From Bugula neritina (lineage: Eukaryota > Bryozoa > Gymnolaemata > Cheilostomatida > Bugulidae): a stretch of 22,500 bases of DNA. Every line of letters begins with the position of its first letter. The first letter of the stretch is position 1. A model generated the notes under the pieces. It saw only the letters and a list, made by a program, of their open reading frames with translations, had not been told where the DNA came from and ran no database searches. The stretch lies in assembly GCA_964035545.1 (NCBI GenBank), contig OZ037771.1:11146480-11168979 (forward strand), in the 5' to 3' direction. Positions 1 through 10,299 of the stretch are shown one piece after another. Position numbers and translations under genes: made by a program.

Positions 1-534
1 CAAACCCACTCAGTTTCAACTATCATCATCAGTACGTCATTTTAACAGCTAGCCAACATTACGCATCAGAACTACACAGACGGAGCCAGAGGTCAACAGA
101 CAACTAACTCAACCGATAAGTTCTTCTAATGTATCATTGTGGTTTAAATCTACAACACTTGAGTTTCTTACCTACTATAATCACTTAAACTAAGTAATAG
201 CACATCAACACTTCTTTTATAATCTTGATTTTGTTAAACTTAATATAACTAAGCTGAATTAGTTTTAATTTTTTTGGAATACTGTAACATTAGTACTTGT
301 AATAGTGAAATCACAAAGCTAGTGGAATAATTTGGAACATTATCAAATATTTTGATATTGGCTGACATTTTTCATCATAATCTGCTCATCAAATAATAGG
401 TTTCTTCAATCATCCCTCATCACCTGTCACTTTTGTCTTGTACCTGCTGCGATAAACTGTAGCAAATTAGTGAGAAAATATTTCACAAAATTTATCTGTA
501 AATAAAAACTAACGCTCTCATACCTAAATAAGTC
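1..534. other. AT-rich leader upstream of the BEL gag
   Basis: No ORF of note and no RNA gene was seen. By position, just upstream of a BEL/Pao gag in the same orientation, it should hold the element's 5' untranslated leader and possibly part of its 5' LTR. I could not find a convincing primer-binding site or an LTR edge, and the LTR start seen at 3570 is not repeated here. The left end of the element is therefore probably outside the window or lost. Confidence 0.4.
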
Positions 535-2030
535 ATGTCTAAATCAAACACCTCAAAACCCCATATATTTTCAAGAACAAAAATTAATCAGAAAGCTGCA
601 CAACTAGACAATGAAATCAAAACTGTGCTGAGTTACACAAAGCTATATTTTCACACTTTGCATCAAAACAGGATATTTTTTACGACTCATTGGAAAGTTA
701 TAAAAACCAACTACCTCAAGTTAAACACAACTTAGAGGGAACCTATGATGAGTGGCGCCAGATGCTAGGAGACCATGAGCCAGATCTTCGGGTCCGAAAT
801 CAAATGGATAGATTGCATTCCGATTGTGAAACATTGATTGGTGATGCCATAGATCGAATGAATAAACTTTCAACTAAAACAAAAGCTGCTGGCTTCGAGC
901 CAGCACAAGAAAATCAGCGCTTCGAGATCTTAGGATCTGCTAGTCACTTTGTTAGTTCAAAATCGGCTTCATCCAGTCACTCATCTCGTGCTAGCTCACA
1001 GTCACAGCTAAGATTAATGCAGGTAAAATCTAAAGCTAAAGCAGCCGCACTAAGAAAGAAATTAGAATCTGCACAATTAATTTATGAGTTACAACAGCAA
1101 GCAAGTCAACTTGCAAACGCTATTAAACAGCAACAGCTCCAGGCTGAAATAGACGCAGCGCAGGCTGAAGAGCAAGTCATAGCTCAAGCCATTGAAGAAG
1201 AGGAAGAGAAAGATAGCTCCTGTCCTCTTCTAAACCAATCACCATCTATTATACCAGCTGCTCCACCTCAACCAATAATTTACAAACCTCAGCCTCCAGA
1301 ACAAAACATAATACAACCTCACATTATTCCATCGGCACCTGTAGCATCTACAAACCCTTTCTTACAGTTCATGACGCCTCCACCATCCACAAATCCTTTT
1401 GTACAGTCTACCAAAATTTCAAGGAATGTTCTCCAGCCTGCTTATCAAAGCCCCATCACTACCTCCAGTCACCAACGGCAACCTGCCTTCACACCTAATG
1501 ATTACGCTGAAAGTATCAACCTAGTTAGGCAACGTCCATTAGAACCGCCCATGTTTTTGAGCAATACACAGAAATACCAGAAGTTGAAGATGGCTTTCAA
1601 TGAGGCTTTCAACATGTCAAAAGTTCTCCATGAGTCAAACACGCAAGCAAAGACAAAAACCCAAGACATCATTAAAAAACCTGTGATACCAAAGAGAACA
1701 TTTGCTACACAGAAAACTGAAGTCACTCCACAGCAATCCAAAACACACATTCATGCATGTATATTTTGCAAAATGGACAATCACAAAACTGCTGTTTGTG
1801 GCAAGCTAAACCTCCTGCCATTTTCAGAAGTTCATGAGTTAATAAGAGACAAACGCCTTTGCTATGCCTGTTTAGATGGTAACCACATTGCCAAGGAATG
1901 TGGATCTCCTGCTGTTTGCAATATCTGCAAAGAAAGGCACCCAACTTCTCTTCACAAAATGCGTAAATATCCCAGAAACCTAACAAAATCTAATGATTCA
2001 AACAAGCAACCCACCATAAAACCAGATTAA
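535..2030 (+). pseudogene. gag: BEL/Pao retrotransposon gag, nearly intact, one frameshift near the start
   Basis: This is a Gag-like nucleocapsid protein of a BEL/Pao LTR retrotransposon, which would package element RNA into cytoplasmic particles. The natural start is probably the ATG at 535. The frame shifts once between about 650 and 690, and the 446-codon frame to 2030 then has no stop. That frame is open only from 615 and has no ATG before 690, so 690 (a TTG) is not a believable start. Residue numbers below count from 690. Residues about 105-175 are Gln/Ala/Glu-rich and look like coiled coil, followed by a Pro/Gln-rich linker (about 185-285). Three zinc-binding modules end the protein: CX2CX4HX4C from C357, the same spacing from C391, and CX2CX3HX4H from C410. 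This triple array is typical of BEL/Pao Gag. All metal ligands are intact, in contrast to the ruined pol downstream. Confidence 0.88.
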
Positions 2031-2131
2031 CGGTAAAACCTAGAAAGACAAAGCTCTCAACAAAATGCATCAGATAAACAACACAAATCACCCTCACCAA
2101 GCAAACTTAATCCATTTGTCAAACCAGTCAA
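2031..2131 (+). other. Gag tail / deletion junction in the BEL element
   Basis: After the gag stop the sequence still reads like a Lys/Ser/Pro-rich Gag tail up to about 2130. It then passes directly into the late part of reverse transcriptase. Protease and the RT fingers and palm, including the catalytic YxDD box, are absent. An internal deletion therefore joins gag to the end of RT here. The exact point is inferred from where BEL RT similarity begins. Confidence 0.5.
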
Positions 2132-2545
2132 TTGTGGCTCCACAAAATAGCCTCTAACAGTAAGTCTGTCATATCACAGTTACCTAGGAGTGAGTGTGCA
2201 AACACACTTGACACCCTAGATCTCACCTTTGATTCATTACTTCAAAAACTATCACTTCGTGCCCTATGGGATACTGCGCAAGATCAATTCACATTCCAGC
2301 ATCGCCCATTATCAAACCGGACACTAGGAAAGGTGTCCTATCCACAGTAGCCTTAGTTTTTGAACCCCGATGTCTAATAGCTCCCTTTGTTCTCTAGGGC
2401 AAAACTATTTTACAAGAGACGTGTTCTAATAACCTTGATTAGAATGCATCACTCACAGACTCAGATGGTCTGCTTGGAAATCAGACTTGACGCCTGTCAA
2501 TCATATCACCTTACTTCGATGTCTCACTCCTCATGACTTTGATTC
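2132..2545 (+). pseudogene. pol: BEL/Pao pol remnant: C-terminal part of reverse transcriptase
   Basis: Translation in changing frames shows a BEL/Pao hallmark region. A W..SNS motif (about 2133-2165) is followed by a WDTAQDQFTF-type stretch at about 2265-2300. Next comes the connection segment VLSTVALVFEPRCLIAPFVL at about 2333-2392, a degenerate form of the family's VLS-DPLGL-APV signature. A stop follows, then GKTILQE. A further piece at about 2465-2520 matches the segment that precedes the RNase H domain in this family. Frameshifts and stops make it non-functional. The catalytic aspartates of RT lie in the deleted part. Confidence 0.8.
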
Positions 2546-2890
2546 ATAGGAAACTGCTTAACCACACTTTTGCTGACGCCAGTACAGTGGGCTATGATCA
2601 CTGCACATACCTTCGACTAGTTATCTCGGCAAGGGGAGTGCATGTTGCACTGCTTTCAGGCAAAGCCCAAGTCGCACCAATGAGACAAGTTTCATGACTC
2701 AAACTTCAGGCAGCAGCAAGTGCTGTCAGATTGGTCACAAAATATATCAAAGAACTTGACATTTCAAACATCAGCACACACTTCTATTCGGACTCCACTG
2801 TTTTTGACCATATAAGTAATCCTGCTGATCGTCTTCACACATGTGATGCAAAGAGAGTAGAAACAATTTCCCAGTACCGAACCTAATATC
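2546..2890 (+). pseudogene. pol: BEL/Pao pol remnant: RNase H-like domain
   Basis: The reading frame gives HTFADAS at about 2562-2582 (first catalytic Asp), then a VHVALLSGKAQVAP stretch at about 2640-2680. A stop at about 2695 sits where the family has the P-x-L-E-L-x-A motif (LKLQAA here). FYSDST follows at about 2783-2800 (later catalytic Asp). Just after it comes a segment resembling the NRV-x-x-I tether of BEL integrase (KRVETI, about 2850-2868). The order of motifs fits BEL/Pao RNase H. Stops and frame changes rule out function. Confidence 0.75.
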
Positions 2891-3480
2891 TTACCCACAC
2901 AGCTATTGGTGTACATAAACCCTAAACATGTGGAAGTAAAACAGTCATCATTGTCATTCATCTCACAAACAGTTCACTTTTTACTCGATGGATGCTTGGA
3001 AAAGTTCTCTGACTAAAACAAAGCAGTCAGGGCAACTGCCACAACTCAAAAGCACTTAAGCAAAAATGCCCCGTTCAATTTTCAAAATGCCAAACAAACT
3101 ATCCTTCAACTCATACATGCAGCGTATTTTTTAAATGAGATCGCCGTGCTCAAGGCATTTCAGACTCCGAAAAAAAAAATCTAGTTGTCTGACAACGCTA
3201 GATCTATTATTAGACTCAAAAGCTCTACTTGGTATTGGTGGGAGACTTCAAGAATGTATCACCCTGTCTCATGATAAGAAGCACCCTATCATCTTACCCT
3301 AATCTGCACATATGACCGCGCTACTAATTAGCCATCATCACTCACTTCCTGCTCACCAAGGTCTAGGACCTACACTAGATCACAATTGATCTCATGGTTT
3401 CTGACTAGTCAATGCCAAGTCTAACGTTTTGAAATGAGTAGTGAAATCCATGAGGCTGCTACTAACAGTACATAGATACC
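2891..3480 (+). pseudogene. pol: BEL/Pao pol remnant: integrase zinc-binding module
   Basis: 2891-3190 reads only as fragments of the linker. From about 3217 the translation shows the BEL integrase N-terminal module: ALLGIGGRLQE, then LSHDKKHPIILP, then LLISHHHSLPAHQG near 3325-3360. These are the conserved GGRL, KHPIILP and H-x-x-x-H-x-G elements of the HHCC domain, interrupted by stops. The DDE catalytic core that should follow is missing. After about 3440 the sequence jumps to the extreme C-terminus. This is the second large deletion in this copy. Confidence 0.78.
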
Positions 3481-3932
<452 letters not shown>

Positions 3933-4080
3933 TCGGTTCCGACGATGACTGTTTCCTGTTTATCATGGATCTCCAGCCCTCCCTTTGCTTGCTAAGAGTC
4001 TGCCAGCTGCTAATTGAAATCTGCTTTGCTTTGAGATTTTGCTTCACCGTCTCTTTGAATCTTAGTTTAGGTCTGCCTAT
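3933..4080 (-). pseudogene. LINE A, 3' fragment (C-terminus of ORF2), separated by the gypsy insertion
   Basis: Read on the - strand, this encodes [13 protein letters not shown], then [19 protein letters not shown]. These match the R-F-K-D-x-L-K ... W-x-x-x-A-x-x-R-x-x-W-R segment that follows the RT domain in a large family of animal LINEs. It continues LINE A at 11492-13378. With one copy of the CTAT target duplication (4077-4080 / 11492-11495) the two parts join in the same reading frame. The ORF runs without a stop straight into (TA)n, so the natural C-terminus and 3' UTR appear to be lost. Confidence 0.85.
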
Positions 4081-4430
4081 TGTGGTGGCTCGTGGAGCTA
4101 CCAGTATCGTAATAACAGGAAAATATTATTTCCCCCACGAGTGCAGCATGGGGTCGTTGAGATGACTCGGAACAGCAGACAACCAATCGGCGTGACTGAC
4201 AGTTTTAGTAATAGTACTCTCCCGCTGTTTAGTTTAATTGAGTTCAGACTGGTCAGCTGTATAGACCCTATCAATTAGCTGAATGTATTTGTGTTACTGT
4301 AGTTTTTGTATTGTATTCTTGTGTAGAAAATATAGTAGTGGTAATTCGAATTATTCTGGCGAAGTTTCCCTAGCATAGTAAATAGACTCTCTTGATTGCA
4401 CACCAACCCACAATTCTGGAAATTATAACA
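4081..4430 (+). repeat. 5' LTR of the gypsy element
   Basis: Starts TGTGGTGGCTCGTGGAGC and ends AATTATAACA. It is repeated at 11143-11491 with scattered substitutions and one 1-bp indel. The preceding four bases CTAT are the target duplication. As an LTR it would carry the promoter and polyadenylation signals. I did not find a clear TATA box or AATAAA that I would annotate. Confidence 0.97.
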
Positions 4431-4431
4431 G

Positions 4432-4449
4432 TGGTGGCAGCGATGGGAT
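4432..4449 (+). other. Primer-binding site, tRNA-Leu type
   Basis: TGGTGGCAGCGATGGGAT lies one base after the 5' LTR. It is complementary to the 3' end, including CCA, of animal tRNA-Leu (AAG/TAG type, recalled as ending CCCACCGCTGCCA-CCA), with one mismatch at the A of CGATGG. It would prime minus-strand DNA synthesis. The tRNA assignment rests on memory of the vertebrate sequence. Confidence 0.7.
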
Positions 4450-4465
4450 ACTGTGCACATCAAAG

Positions 4466-5381
4466 ATGAAGACTGAAGATGCTGGAATGCAACCACCACC
4501 GGTAGAAGGTGAGCGTAGAGATGATGTTTTTCCTGTGAGTCTTGTACTAGAAGAGCGAAGAGTTCCACGAGAGCTGAACGAGGATCCTTACCGGTTAAAG
4601 GCACCCACCTTCACGGGTGAAGAAGAAGTGGAACAATTCATTCAAGAATTTAGTGGCGTGATGGACGTCGTCCAGTGGCCACCTAGGGTGGCCTTGCTAA
4701 AGCTCAGAATGTCATTGATGGACAAGGTCAAGCCCTATGGGTTACGGCCAAACATCGATAGTATTTTTGCTTCTCTGCGGGCCCACTTCGGCATCTCTGT
4801 CATAGATGCCCGGACCTGTCTACAAAGGCTGTGGCGTGATCCCCACACTCCGCTACAAGAATATGCCACCACGGGCATGAAGCTGGCGCAGATTGCATAT
4901 AGCGATCTGCCTCAAGCGAACCATGAGAGGTATGCCTTTGACACCCTTGTGGAGTCTGTCACTGACTTGGGACTCCTCTACCAATTTCTAGCTAAAGGAG
5001 TTACCGCAGTCGAAGATGCTCTGGCGGAATGAGAAGCTTATCTCTTGGCAAACCAGATGCATAGAAATTGCAGGAACTCCCGTCAGGTGGAGATAGAGAC
5101 CACGGACATAGCAGGCGAACGGGAGGCAGAGCCCTCCGCGACCACTGCTGTGGGACAGACAATTGACCGACATGTTGGCTAAAATGGTAGCAGCACTGAC
5201 ACATCAAACCCCAGTAGGTACCACCTATGAGCCTCCGTGGCCGCCGGCGCCGCCACAGAGGGAAACAGTCAGCTGGGAATGTGGAAACCAAGGATATTTC
5301 CGCAGATATTGCCCTCTCCTTGCTCCGGGGTTAAACTACTGCGGCCCGCAGATGTTCTCACCTCCTGCGGGCCGACGATGA
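4466..5381 (+). pseudogene. gag: Gypsy gag with degenerate zinc knuckle
   Basis: The ATG at 4466 opens a Gag capsid-like frame (RLKAPTFTGEEEVEQF near residue 45, then a helical W/L-rich region as in retrotransposon capsids). It stops at TGA 5030-5032, where an Arg codon CGA is likely ancestral. The same frame continues past the stop to about 5150, then shifts. The second frame (about 5160-5381) carries Pro-rich sequence and a CCHC-type knuckle, SWECGNQGYFRRYC. Its first Cys is now Ser and its His is now Tyr, so it should not bind zinc. Gag would form the particle. Two frame breaks and the lost ligands make this copy dead. Confidence 0.85.
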
Positions 5382-6212
5382 ATTCTCCAGGGAAGAAGAA
5401 ACGTAGGTCACCCAGACGTGTACCGCGTGCTGACAACCAAGAGTGGCGACAGCCAAAGCGGACAGGTAAGGGGCTCCCCCCGCTGTTACCTTCTTTATGC
5501 CACTCTACAACCGATTCGACGGGCTTCCAGCCCAAGAATCTGCAAGGGAACCAGTACAGGCAACTGGAAACTTGTCCTCCCCACCTCTGAGGACACCCTA
5601 TCACCGTCCCAAGCAACCACCCTCAAGACCTAAAGCGAGGAAGGTGCTCCCTGCGAGACTAAGGCACAAAGAGAGAGTACAGGTACAGCCCCATGGGAAC
5701 AGCTATTTCTTGCCCGGCAAAATAGAGGGTAAAGCTGTTACTTTCTTGTTTGATTTAGGCTGTACTGTACCACGAACCTTATAAGTCGCCAACTCTTTGA
5801 TACCCTCAGCCCTATGGTCAGGGGCAAGATGGAACCGTACGAGGGAGAGTATGGCACCCTAGCTGACAGGTCGTGCATTCCCTTTTATGTTATAATTGAG
5901 CTGACGGGACGCGTCCGAGATAAAATGATCCAAGAGACATTTATCGTCAGTCAGCTCAAAGAGGACGCCATCCTCGGGATGCCATTCCTAAAACGGCATG
6001 GATGTCACATTGACTTTAGCAAGTCTGCAATGGTGATGTCCGGGCGAGAACTCGTCTGTGTCGACAAGTTCGGCCGCCCTTTAGTGGGAGGCGTGCAGGT
6101 GGTACGAAACTGTACCGTACCAAGCCGCTCCCGGGCTACTATCCACTGTAGAGTGAACAATAACCGGATCTCTGGACTCAGAGTAGTTGAAGGCGTGCAC
6201 AAAAGGATCTGA
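5382..6212 (+). pseudogene. pol: Gypsy pol: linker and aspartic protease
   Basis: 5382-5640 is a basic, Pro-rich linker whose frame cannot be followed with certainty. From about 5700 the frame reads SYFLPGKIEGKAVTFLFDLG, a retropepsin fold with the catalytic D-T/S-G altered to DLG. A frameshift at about 5766-5772 follows, just after GCT. The next frame gives TNLISRQLFDTL and then the C-terminal half with AILGMPFLKRHGC (about 5965-6010), equivalent to the I-L-G-x-x-F-L element. The frame ends at TGA about 6210 (KRI*LAS), where the related remnant at 16955-17910 has a Gln codon. The protease would mature Gag-Pol. The Thr-to-Leu change in the active site plus the frameshift argue against activity. 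Confidence 0.82.
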
Positions 6213-7361
6213 CTCGCCAGCAGTTTGAACCAACTGACTGAGCGAGGAGAGATCTTGGTGCAATGTGTAAAGCTTTTTACTGAGGCCATCAAGCTACCAG
6301 CTGGATCTATGCTGGGCCGGTTCCACTCTGTCCAAGAGGAGGATGTGGGCCCGTCGCTGGGAGACGCGACGGAAAAGCCCCCTCGACGCCCTAAAAAAAG
6401 GTGGGGGACTGTCCCAACACACATCAGGGAGTTATATGAGACAGCTTGTGGTGGTTGTACGAGCAACGAGGAACGCCAGGCTATGGCGAAATTGCTACGC
6501 GACTGCGGTGATGTGTTCAGCAGTGGAGATGACGACGTAGGACTGACTGGAGCTGTCAGACACGAGATACCGCTGACTGCAGAGACAGTCCCTATTCGGC
6601 AACCCACACGCAACTTGAGGCCAGAGAAAGAGAAGGAGGTTAGCCGACAAGTCCGGGATCTTCTGGACCGTGGCCTTATCGAGCCAGCCCACAGTGCGCG
6701 GAGCTTGCCGGTAGTGTTGGTCCGGAAGAAAGACGGAAGTTGGCGGTTCTGTGTGGATTACCGCAAGCTCAATAGCGTGACCATACAGAACGCCTACCCT
6801 CTGCCTTGTATTGATGAATCACTGGTTGCCCTAGCTGGCAGCAAATACTTCAGTACATTAGACTTGTTGAGCAGTTACTGGCAAGTCCCTCTGAGTCTCA
6901 ACGCCCAGGAGAAGGCGGCGTTTATCACACGGGACAGACTGTGGAAGTGGAAGGTGCTGCCCTTCGAGTTGACCTCCGCCCTGGCCACCTTTCAGAGGCT
7001 GATAAAACAAGTCCTCAGCGGACCCCACTGGAGAACACTGCTGATCTACCTCGATGACGTCATCATGATCTCCCCAGACTTTGAGACGCACGTCAGTCGT
7101 CTGCGGGAGGTTTTTGAAAGACTCTGAGGTGCCGGTCTGAAGCTGAAACCTTCCAAGTGTGCTCTATTGCAGCCGGAGGTTAAGTACTTGGGGCACGTTG
7201 TCAGTCGAAACGGCGTGGCAACGGATTCCGAGAAGGTACGAGCAATAGAGGACTGGGTCACTCCCCTAGATGTGACTGAACTCCAGACTTTCTTGGGTCT
7301 GGTAGGGTATTACAGACAATACATACCAGACTTTGCGGGAATAGCACAGCCATTAAACTGA
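6213..7361 (+). pseudogene. pol: Gypsy pol: reverse transcriptase
   Basis: One open frame from about 6213 to a TGA at 7125, continuing in the same frame to 7361. RT begins near 6560 (HEIPLT). Seen in order: VVLVRKKDGSWRFCVDYRKLN, the first catalytic Asp in FSTLD (about 6861), SSYWQVP, LPFELTSALATFQRL, and the catalytic box YLDD at 7047-7058. KYLGHVVSRNG and FLGLVGYYRQYIPDF follow, as in Ty3/gypsy thumb and connection regions. The catalytic Asps are intact. PFGLTSAPATF, the usual family form, has become PFELTSALATF, which should damage the nucleotide-binding loop. The stop at 7125 (ERL*GAGLKL) falls where the family has Arg and looks like CGA to TGA. Confidence 0.93.
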
Positions 7362-7942
7362 CCCACCGCAAAAGAGTGACGTGGCAGTGGACCCCGGTCG
7401 AACAACAGGCGTTCGACCGCCTCAAGGGTTGCCTACTTACGGCACCCATCTTAGCCTACCCAGACCCCACTCTGGAGTACATCCTCGACACTGATGCCAG
7501 TGACCAGAACGTTGGCGCTGTGCTGTCTCAAGTGCAGGAAGACCGAGAGGTAGTAGTAGCCTACTACAGTAAGTCTCTCTCACCCACTGAACAAAATTAC
7601 TGTACTACCCGCAAGGAACTGCTGGCAGTAATCAAATCAGTGAAGCACTTCAGACCATACCTATATGGCAGGAAGTTCCGGCTGCGTACGAACCAAGCCT
7701 CTCTGATCTGGTTGTGCAAGCGAGCAGAGCCGTCCAGTCAGGTCGCCCGGTGGCTCGAAATCATAGTTGAGTTCTCCTACCGGATCGAACACCAACCGGG
7801 CAGGAAGCACAGCAATGCGGATAGTTTGAGCCGGCGACCTGATGGAGGTTGCAAACAGTGTCTCAACATCGAGAAAAGGGACGGAGGTCTACCACGATGT
7901 GAGTTAGAGGCACTGGCTCACCACGGAGCACAGTTTGACTGA
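7362..7942 (+). pseudogene. pol: Gypsy pol: RNase H
   Basis: A 1-bp frame change near 7358-7362 moves pol to the next frame, which runs to TGA at 7940-7942. WTPVEQQAFDRLK is followed by LDTDASDQNVGAVL (first catalytic Asp, about 7493-7495) and YCTTRKELLAVIKSVKHFR (catalytic Glu). RTNQASLIWL comes next: the family has RTDHASL, so the third catalytic Asp is Asn (AAC at 7691-7693). HSNADSLSR closes the domain with its last Asp. RNase H would remove the RNA strand from the hybrid. Loss of one metal-binding carboxylate should abolish that. Confidence 0.92.
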
Positions 7943-9691
7943 GACCAGGGTCAGCTCAAACAGAAAGTTGACGAGTCCCCGGAGGTTGTACAAAACCTCC
8001 GCTCCAACCCTGTTTTGGCCGATAATGTCCGGGAGCTGAAGAAGCTTCATGAAGAGCTGCCTGGAGTAGTGGCAGACATATATCGAGCCAAAAGGGAAAG
8101 GGCGACGACCCAGCGAAGAACAACTATGGCAGGGATGCGCCGAGTTCCGGCTACTCTGCCAATGTTGGGACTCGCTGAGGATCGGGCAAGATAGTCTGCT
8201 GACCATTTCTGTGGCCGCTAACGGCAGACACCCGGAAAAGAAGAGGGTGGTCTGCCCCGCTGCCATACGCTGTGAGTTAATTTGGGACACTTACAAACAG
8301 GCTCACGCAGAAGTCAAGAGAGTGATCTCCAAATTGCAACTGCGGTGGTATTGGCCCAAGATTGGACGTGATGTCCGACTCAGAGTAAAACAGTGTGAAA
8401 TCTGCCAGGCCAGCAAGAATGGCCGTCTCCCTGGTGAAGCTGGACGGCAAAGGCTATACGCTGCAAGGCCATGGCAAATAGTAGCTGTCGACCTGGTCGA
8501 ATTCATGCCCCTAGCCCCCAGAGACAACAGTTGGATCTTAGTATTAACCGACCACTTTATCAGGTGGGCGGACGCTCTAGCTATCCCAGATGCGTCAGCT
8601 CCGACAGTGGCCAGGGTGCTAGACCAGCATGTATTCTGCTACTTTGACCTCTGAGCAGATACACTCTGACCAAGGCGCTCAGTTCCAGTCTCAACTGATG
8701 AGCGACCTTTACGCCTCTGGAGTTTAAATTAGAGCAGGACCACCTCTTACCATCCCCAAAGTAACGGGATGGTGGAGCGCAATAACCGGATGCTAGGTGA
8801 TGCGCTCCGGAGCCTACTCCTCGGACGCAGTCAGGAGGAACGGGACACGGTGTTGCCGCAAGTCATGCGCGCATACCGTAGCACCCCACACACCAGTACT
8901 GGTAAGACCCCAAACCTCCTGATGCTCGGGAGAGAGACTCGGGTACCTGACCATCTTGCCTACCACATTCCAAAGCAAGACAACTCGGTTCAGGAGTATG
9001 CCAGTGAACTAGTGGAACGGATGAGGGTTGCACACGAAATACTGCGAGAGAAGCAGTGGCAGGTGCGGCGCGAGGATTCTGAGGAACCACCCCTCTATCA
9101 GACAGGAGATTGGGTGTGGATGGTCAATTATCGTAAGCGTCGGGGGCAGGCGGCTAAGTTACAGTCTAAGTTCGTGAGACCCTACGTGATAGTCGCGGCT
9201 ATGCCCAACCATACCTACAAGATCGAGTGCTCGGGACAAGTGTCCATCCAAAATGAGGCTCGCTTGAAGCCATATTGGGCTAGCCCAGACGCAGTGAGAG
9301 AAGCCCTCCGTTGTTGGAGCCCAGGGGGCAGACGACAACGCGGGGGCAACGGCGGCATGGATCCGAGTATGAAATGGTCATTCCGCAGGAAGAAAACTTG
9401 GTACGAAACGAGCGACTGCTTCTACCCACAGAAGTGCGTCCACCGCCTCCCATGCCAAGTCTGATGCCATCACTTCCGAAAACCGAACCGGTTCTGGAAG
9501 TGCAAACCCCCCACGAAGAGAGGAGCTCCATCCGGAGAACAGGAAGAATTAACTACTACCGGTGAATTAGAAGCGCCGCCAGAGGCCCCTGCTAGTCCAC
9601 CGGTCAGTGCGCCACTTCCCCTAGAGCGGGGACAACATACGAGGCAACCCCCATCATAATTAAAAGATTTCGTATGTGACTGCATTTAAAG
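7943..9691 (+). pseudogene. pol: Gypsy pol: integrase and C-terminal tail
   Basis: After the stop at 7940 coding continues through at least three frame changes (about 8095, 8650, 8736). The N-terminal zinc module is at about 8275-8410. Its first His is replaced (WDTYKQAHAE) and its CEIC pair is kept. The DDE core follows: VAVDL (about 8490), HSDQGAQF (about 8670, in a different frame), and SNGMVERNN (about 8760, again another frame), so all three acidic residues survive but are split between frames. A GPY/F-like module reads KLQSKFVRPYVI near 9160-9195 (Gly to Arg). No chromodomain was seen. The Pro/Arg-rich tail shifts frame near 9310 and ends about 9691 with TRQPPS. Integrase would insert cDNA into the host chromosome. 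Confidence 0.88.
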
Positions 9692-9699
9692 CGGCGCGG

Positions 9700-10020
9700 A
9701 TGAAAGTCTAGAGGGGAACCGTACGAGAAAAGTATCGAGCAATTGTGGGAGTTGTCAACACCACGGAAAAATCAACTTTTGCATCGGCGGATTTAGAAAT
9801 AAAATTTATCCGCCGGGTGTGCAAAGTCCTAGTCACGCACCCCAACCACGTTGTTCAATTTTTTCTTACGGTGATGCAGTCAAGAGCAGACGTGTTTCTA
9901 GTGACTAGTTCAAACCATTCACAAAAATTCAGTATGTCATACGATACCGGATCGTGGGATGAGTTAACTATGTTCTTGATATGGAAACTAGATTGCACCA
10001 CTCAGCTCCGACTCGTCTGA
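9700..10020 (+). pseudogene. Unidentified ORF downstream of pol (possible accessory ORF)
   Basis: An ATG at 9700 is followed after three codons by TAG (9709-9711). The same frame is then open for about 100 codons to 10020. If the TAG is a later mutation, the ancestral ORF had about 106 residues. It contains hydrophobic runs (VQFFLTVM, LTMFLIW) and is otherwise featureless. I do not recognise it. It is not a convincing envelope: no signal peptide, no Cys-rich ectodomain and no single clear membrane anchor. It may be chance, since a frame of this length can occur in GC-balanced DNA. Confidence 0.3.
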
Positions 10021-10299
10021 GTCAATCGAGCTGGAGATAGGCTAGTGAACTACAGTGGTAAGAACTCAGGTTGACTTAAAGATTTCACAATCTCACTGCA
10101 GTATGTGTTCTCTTCCAACTATTCACTACCGTAAATCTCTGCGAGTGCTAACTGAATGAGAAGTTGTCAGGCTGTCGAAGGCCGACCACACTACAGTGTA
10201 TTTTAATAACGCTGTTGAAACTCTTTCTGGTTACACTCGACCTGGGTACCAGGGTACGGGATATAGCACCTCCCGCTCCGCACCACAAGGAGCAGACCA

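Noticed and set aside
690-692. TTG as the gag start codon
   Set aside because: Animal genes rarely start at TTG. The frame is open upstream to 615 and an ATG at 535 in another frame fits a frameshifted N-terminus better.
6005-6613. 202-codon - strand ORF opposite gypsy pol
   Set aside because: It is the complement of well-supported pol coding sequence. It has no recognisable domain.
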